From assembly GCA_036872755.1 (NCBI GenBank), contig JAVHNS010000007.1, forward strand, positions 186,001 through 250,000: DNA of 64,000 nucleotides, given 5' to 3'. Source of the stretch: Orbilia blumenaviensis. Lineage: Eukaryota; Ascomycota; Orbiliomycetes; Orbiliales; Orbiliaceae. Shown here in pieces: positions 58,301 to 64,000 of this stretch. A program made the position numbers and the translations under genes. Positions within the stretch are counted from its first letter, which is position 1; each line of letters starts with the position of its first letter. The notes under the pieces were generated by a model that made no database searches, was not told the origin of the DNA, and saw only the letters and a list, made by a program, of their open reading frames with translations.

Positions 58301-58536
58301 GTCACGCGACAGTCAAGTCAAGTCTCGGAACAATTAAGTCGAGCCCCAGAACAATCAAACCCGGTCCTTCGACAGTCAAATCGAGCCTTGCAACGGTCGA
58401 ATCTAGCCTTGCATCAGCGAAATCTAGCCCTACTTCATTGAAACCTACCGGAGCGGTCGAATCTAGCCCTGGAGCAGTAGACTCTACGGTTGCCACATCT
58501 ACGGAGCCGGAGCCAACCATTGAAGCATCCAACTAA
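55317..58536 (+). CDS. polysaccharide lyase family 8 enzyme
   Basis: PL8 lyases cleave uronic-acid polysaccharides (hyaluronate, chondroitin, xanthan) by beta-elimination (family knowledge); the substrate here is unknown. Four exons, 55317-55635, 55773-55917, 56007-56103 and 56185-58536, 970 residues. The alpha-toroid has GENWWNFRIGAPLALVD (near 150), KGANRADICLALIG (Asn near 201), then YLSHEIFPYSGGYG with His near 259 and Tyr near 268; the nine-residue His-Tyr spacing matches PL8 catalytic pairs. NENLKPWYQGDG-like ENLKPWYQGDGFLYVY and FSNDYWPTMDPYHTPGVT are family landmarks. A beta-rich domain follows. From about 835 a Ser/Thr/Pro/Lys tail contains 7-residue repeats. No signal peptide is visible at this start; the N-terminus has a GCA-encoded Ala run. 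Confidence 0.92.
58285..58480 (+). repeat. 21-bp coding repeat in the PL8 tail
   Basis: About eight in-frame degenerate 21-bp units encode 7-residue repeats of the form x-T-V/I-K-S/P-S/G-L/P, for example ATVKSSL, GTIKSSP, RTIKPGP, STVKSSL, ATVESSL and ASAKSSP. A minisatellite-like stalk of this kind can change copy number between strains. Confidence 0.8.
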
Positions 58537-61500
58537 TTAGTCATCATTACAAGTATTAATCATTTTTTTGGCATTGGCTTTTTCTTTCCCCTGTTGGCGT
58601 TGGTGCTCTTTTTCGGTTTTTTGGTCTGAATCTAATCTATACGGAATTATATCGGTGGGAACTCGGCTGTTCATGGGTATCTAAACCCTACATCTCTCCT
58701 CGCATCTTGAAAAGTTTATTTGAAGCCTCCAGCTCTACTCTTCCCCGCGTCATGGGTAATTGGCGAATTACAGCATTGTAGAACTCAAAAAGATACCCAT
58801 GTACAAAAAATTTTACTTCTTTCTCGCTTTCTCTTTAAATCCTAATATATAGTTTTCATTTTTTTTTTTTTTTTTTTTGCATCTTCATTCTTGTAAAACT
58901 CTTTTTGATTTGTAGCAATTCATCTACATTTGGGACAACAGATATGTACTATACTAGCGGAGACAAAAATTGAACATGTTACATAGCGCGGCATCTCCCC
59001 AGTGATCTGTAAGACCTGACTACCTACCCAGCTGCAGTCACGCGGCAGAGAGAGAAAGATCATCTGACGGCTGGCTCGAAAACCTTTTTTTTTTTTTTTT
59101 GAAGAGTTCCGACAGGCGGCGAGCGCTAGCCACATGCATACCACTCACTATTGTCTTGCTGAACCAGTAGAGTCGATGCTGTAGCTTACATACACGCATG
59201 AACAAACTTCTGTCTGTCTTTCATAAGACATCTTGAGAGTTAAGATAGGTAGACAGGCATAACATAGATACGATTATCTATGAGGGAGAACCTCTTCGCC
59301 TACCATTGATTAGTCATACAAATGTTCCCTCTGGAGTATATTCCCTAAAAATAAATACTATATGTAAATGCATAGGTGCATACATGCAGGAGTATACGCA
59401 TATACGCCCGTCTATACACCCGTTATCACACGCGGCTCGTCGGCAGCTACGTTCGTGGTTGCATATATATGTGTGTATGCATGCCCTGAAGCTCTTCTTT
59501 GTCAATGCCATTTGAATTGAAGTATATAGCCTGGTAATACATCCCGCGGGTTGGCTACCTAAGTTGGGAGGAGGATCTGTCACGTCGTCTATGCACGACC
59601 ATGACCACGGCAAGGTTTGTGGTTAAGCTGTACCATGTCAGTGTCTCGGGAAGATAACGAAACAGAGGGGTGTTCGTGTGGGGGGGCAGAAAAAAAGAGG
59701 TGAGCCTAGGCCGCGAGTAAAAAAGGGCTGACTAGGGGTGATATCTATCGGATGCGCATACATATTCTTTTACACCAAAATGGACCCCTTACCCTTAACC
59801 CTTACCCTTACCCTAGGCAGAGTTTAGGTTGGATGGTAGACTACCTAACCTGGTTGCCTGTAGCCTGTAGCCTGTAGATAGGCAAGGGGGGTTGTTGAGC
59901 GAGCGAGCGAGCGGGCGAGAAGTATTGCCATAAACAGCCGCTGCAACCCATCGAATCACCGTTCATCCTTGCTTATGTGTGTGTGAAGATCAAGCGTACG
60001 GAGTAATAATGCATGCATATTTAGAGACGAGGCGGGCAAATAGCAGGTGGAGCATATCTGTAAGTTAGGTGTATATACATATAGCATGAACCTAGACCCC
60101 CCCAGTATCCTTGTGTTACTTAAGTTATGTACCGGCAGGATCAGATCATCCCTCAAGCAAAGCTCAAAAAAAGAAAAAAAATTTAAAGCGGCATAAAGAA
60201 AGAAAGAAAAAAAGATCCACAAGCAAGCAAACTAGAAATCATTCTTGTCGCGCGGGGTTGAGGGAAGGGGACGGGACGGGAAGAAGGTTTAAACTGTGTA
60301 TGGCAAAATGCATATAATAGCCAGGTAGCGTAGATGAGCTGGCATTTCTTAGTTAGTTTTAGTATAACTGGAGCCGACGACGACGATAGATCGACGGGGC
60401 AAACTTGAATCGAATCTGCAAGCACGGGGTGATAGTAACATGATCTGATCCTCGGGGGGCAAGAGCGAGGAGGAGAAAGAGGGGGTGTCGTTCCATCTTG
60501 ACTCGTGATATATCATTCACTCACTCATTCTTCTGTATAAAAAGCAAATGATCCCTGTGGGATAGAGAGAAGGGGGGGTACCCCTTCCTCCATGATCCGG
60601 AAATCTCCATAGTCATGAATTATGTGTATGTATGGCATTGTCGCCACCTGTTGTAGGCCGTTGACATGATTCGATAGTATCCTTTTCTTTTTTGCCTTCT
60701 CCACTGGTTTTACAGCGGCGCAACGGTCAGGACACTTTAGGTGCACCGGTGGCTAAAACAAGAAACAGGATTGCAGAGAAGCGGATGCGGAAGAAGGGAA
60801 GGGAATGAGGGTGTCCCGGGGAGGGCGTACCGGTGTATACGATCAGACTAGCCAGTGGCAGCTAACAAGTAAGAAAAAAGAAAGAAAGAAAGACAGAAAG
60901 AAAGTTCATGAGCTTTCTTTTCATGTCGCACACGTATGCAATGCATCTCCCTTCCCCAGGGCCCAGCATATTGCTCCACGATCTTCAAACGTTCAGGCCA
61001 ATCTATTCTGCACGGAGGGTTCCAAAAAAAAAAACCATGTCAGGTAATTAGTGTAGAAATCCATTGTTTTCCCATTTACTTACTTTCCAAGACGGAAGAG
61101 ATGTCGGCGCCAATTCTTTTCTTTATTCGACAAGACATGTCAATCGATCTATGCTTGTGAAAAAAGCAAAGGTGTATAAAAAAAGTAAACGTAAGACACG
61201 ATTTCCTTGATAGGGATATTGTTCACGAGATCCGTAATAGAACATCGATCAGCTTCGCCTCTTCCTATCCCATAATAATCGTCGACAACATCAGGGAAGG
61301 GGTTGAAGATGATCCATTTTTTCATAATCTTGGTAAAAAGACGATCGTGTAGGAATCATTTGCAGAGCTTTGTTTCTAGCTATTCCACTACAGGCTATCG
61401 TTTCGCGAAATACATACAACCTGAATTTTGGCATAAAGAGTTAGAAAAAGTATTTTTTCTTTTATCAAAAAAGCAAAATTTTGAACTCCGTACTGAGTAG

Positions 61501-63889
61501 GTTTCTAGTTTGCATAGTCAGGGACGTTTTATAGAGCAGCATGCGGCGGCAATAGTGTGTGTGGAGAGAGCCTCAAGAAAAGAAAAAGAGGCGCAGCTGT
61601 ACATGTAACTTGGATCAAGACAAGATAAAAGAAGAGCCCTATCTAAGATACCCATATGCATTTGCGGTATCCTAATACCTAATATCTCGCCGGGGTGTAA
61701 CAAAATGATATGGCGTGCGTATTTTAGATTTCTCGAGTTTTCGAGACGAATGTTGTTATATTGTACGTTTTATGTTATTGGATGTAAATCAGCCACATAA
61801 AGGTATGTAACTGAAACATAATAACCCTCCGATCATGTATGCCCCATGGAGAAATGAGGACTACAGCTGATATGATGGAGAAGAATGAGGAAGGGGTGTG
61901 TAAGCGTCTTGCTTGATTGCCGGATTGCGATCAGCCAATGATAGCATCCAAACGGCCCAGCAAGATGTACAGCAAGATGTGACCATGGAGCAAGGATGAC
62001 GAAAACGTATATCGTAAGCTATCTTTTTTCATACCGTGGTCCTTGCTCTCTAGGTTCATCAATTGCGACTGAAGTCGCCTAAAAGCGCCGCCGGAGACTC
62101 GCCGGATATGTTGGCATCTGTGAATTATGATGCCATGGGTGAAATTAACAAGGCACGTTCAAAAACAAACGACGAATGCCGAAGGCATGTTCCGACAGTT
62201 GCGTTCTAATTTGTGATCGATACCACTGCCGTCGCCGCCTCATTGATAGAACTATACTAAAGCAAGCCTTAGCAAGCAAGAGAAAGAAAAAAGTGCAAGC
62301 CACATGTTTAGGGTCTATCGATGCCTGCTGAAGCGAGCACGATTCCGATTAAGTGTTATCTAAGAGATATTCGAAATCGCGCATCGGGGTTAAGTGTCAT
62401 AAGATGATAGGATAATTTCTCCAAGGATTTGAGGGAGAAGGAGAAAAAAAAAGAAAGTCATTAAAGGGGTCCCGAGGGTAGGAAGGCAGAATTCTAGCTG
62501 AATCGGAATAGCTGACCCTGACGAGGCAGAGAAGACTAGAAGGGGAGAGAAAGGGAGAGGTGAGGTGGGAGGTTGGAAAATGTGTTGTTTGTGGTGCATT
62601 AAAATCACAGAGCCCTGGCAATTGTTGACATGACCTTATAGGCTGGACTAGGTACACCATACCAATAATACATCATAACCTGGCTAGCTAAGCCTGGTAC
62701 CGCAACTTTAACTGCAAGTGTAAGTGTACATGTACATAGTGTGTGCGCATGCGTGTGTGCGAAAGGGAAAAAAAAAAAGAAGAAACAGGAAAGTCCGGAG
62801 AATTCGAAGTCGCAGGTTGGCTCTATTCGCCGGTTGACAAGGACCACCCCCCTTAAGACTTCTGCATGGCTGCCAGGTTTATGGAGTTTGCGGTGGGGAG
62901 CGGGCGTTCGGTGACCTCTTTTTTCTGTTAGAAATCGATTACATCTTGCGGCTAGGCAGTGCACTGCAGGCTAGCCAGCGCTGGCCTGATGCCTGGCGGG
63001 CTGCAAGGTACTCCAGCATGGCATACTTAGTCCTACTGCTAGCCATGTTTTGTAGGGAGGGGGGTCCATGTCGTATGTCCCCATATCCCCCCCCCCCTTG
63101 TCCATGTTCATGTTCTGTAATAAGGTACATGTACTTTACAGACATTGCATTGTGTATCCCTCCTGTAACTCGTCCGGCCGACTAGTCCATCAATTATCAT
63201 CAGCCTTCATGCACAATGTGGTATCATCTCGGGTAGAGGCAAGGTCCTAGCAGGCACGCTTGACCTTCGGTTGGATGAATATGCCCTATCGGAATCGGAC
63301 TCATCAATCGTCGCCCCCCTCTACCCTTCTGGATACTATTCTTATTACTATGCTGCAGCTGGTTGAGACAACAATAACGAACAAACCCCTGCCAAATTTT
63401 CCCTCTTAGTTCAGGTGGTGCATGCAAACCCGAAGCGGTATCACCATCTAACATCGGCATCATCCAGACATCATATCATTCATCACCACTTGCTCCGTAC
63501 ATACCTTGCACTAGCTGGCTGGCTCGCTAGATAGCACTGTCATCATCAGAGCATTGCATTGCAATACCGCCCTCGCCCTGGTTCATTGGCGTTCGCAGGG
63601 GTGCAGCATATGTCCATTACGGAGTTCAGTGGAGGATGCGTTGATCCGAAACTGCAGGGTCCACGTTGGTCGACTCCCAGACGCCAAACTAACCGCGAGT
63701 CGGCCACATGTGTGCCACACCGCAGCACACGCAGCACACTCACACAACCCAATTCCCCAAAATCAACATCTCATCAAATCTCAGGTAGACACACCTTCCG
63801 TCTCGTCCTCGCGTATAGAGGGAGATCCAGAGAAATAAAGACAGGAAGAAGGGTGAAATTAAGCTGCGCAAGGACATTCCCCCGCAAAC
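58537..63889. other. 5.3-kb region without a recognisable gene
   Basis: Longest gene-free stretch. No frame exceeds about 119 codons or shows family features. Contents: a T run (58859-58878), a CCCTTA-rich tract (59784-59815), GAGC units (59899-59918), GAAA/AAAG tracts (60190-60215, 60870-60905) and TGTGTGCG words near 62740-62760. The last few hundred bases are the presumed promoter/leader of the Cnl2-like gene. A long non-coding RNA, structured RNA or unusual regulatory region cannot be excluded from sequence reading alone. Confidence 0.5.
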
Positions 63890-64000
63890 ATGTCGCGCTC
63901 TACCATCGAAACCGAGACTCAAATCCTGACTAATTTCCTTCTCTCCAACTCGACATTCCCTGATATGGTCAATCTGAAGACCTTCCGTTCTCTCTTCCCC
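63890..64000 (+). CDS. Cnl2/NKP2-family kinetochore protein, 5' part only
   Basis: First 37 codons, cut by the window end. The peptide begins MSRSTIETETQILTNFLLS and continues with FPDMVNLKTFRSLFP. The E-x-x-I-L-x-x-F-L-L pattern followed by L-x-x-F-x-x-L-F-P matches the N-terminus of the Cnl2/NKP2 family, small subunits of the inner kinetochore (CCAN/Ctf19-Mis6 complex) at centromeres (family knowledge). No splice site falls inside the visible part. The call rests on a short segment, hence the moderate confidence. Confidence 0.72.
   Translation, partial: MSRSTIETETQILTNFLLSNSTFPDMVNLKTFRSLFP

Noticed and set aside
59784..59815. Telomere-like CCCTTA tract, or template of a telomerase RNA
   Set aside because: The units are CCCTTA/CCCTTAA rather than CCCTAA, the complement of the usual TTAGGG fungal telomere repeat, so it is neither a clean interstitial telomere nor a convincing template.

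Overview
The window is nuclear DNA from a filamentous ascomycete (Pezizomycotina). The evidence is a set of conserved single-copy eukaryotic genes broken by short GT-AG introns (mostly about 45-110 bp, often with CTRAC-type branch sites), fungal versions of each protein (fungal eL24, glkA-type glucokinase, Rab escort protein, ABC-A transporter, peroxisomal Lon ending in Ser-His-Leu), and AT-leaning intergenic DNA full of homopolymer runs and a recurring TACCTAGGTA motif. I cannot fix the class; Leotiomycetes or Sordariomycetes are plausible guesses. No tRNA, rRNA, transposon or CRISPR was found. Nearly all exon boundaries below were derived by joining reading frames across GT-AG sites and checking phase.

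Layout. 0-12.6 kb: UBC13 ubiquitin-conjugating enzyme (+), a small single-span membrane protein (-), a Pcl-type cyclin with a long uORF-bearing upstream region (+), a NAA50-like acetyltransferase (+), POP1 of RNase P/MRP (+), GNA1 glucosamine-6-phosphate acetyltransferase (+), ribosomal protein eL24 (-). 13-25.7 kb: SMC5 (-), Ubp6/USP14 deubiquitinase (-) divergent from Arp2/3 subunit ARPC4 (+), a candidate SAGA Sgf11-like zinc-finger protein (-), glucokinase (-). 28-37.2 kb: Rab escort protein MRS6 (+), a 1023-residue conserved-looking protein of unknown function (+), a secreted cupin (-). 40-53.6 kb: ribokinase (+), a full-length ABC-A transporter in 11 exons (+), BAP31/Yet3-like ER protein (-), peroxisomal Lon protease (-). 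55-64 kb: a polysaccharide lyase family 8 enzyme with a repetitive C-terminal tail (+), 5.3 kb without a recognisable gene, and the first 37 codons of a Cnl2/NKP2 kinetochore protein (+) cut by the window end.

The genes do not form a pathway cluster; they are mostly housekeeping genes. Loose themes are ubiquitin and proteolysis (UBC13, Ubp6, Lon), genome maintenance and chromosome segregation (SMC5, UBC13, Cnl2), and sugar metabolism (glucokinase, ribokinase, GNA1, PL8). The items most worth a second look are the unknown 1023-residue protein, the PL8 lyase (no signal peptide in its main frame, a possible upstream signal exon, 7-residue tail repeats), the long gene-free stretch at 58.5-63.9 kb, and the perfect inverted repeat next to the NAA50 start codon. 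I found no convincing new multi-gene system.
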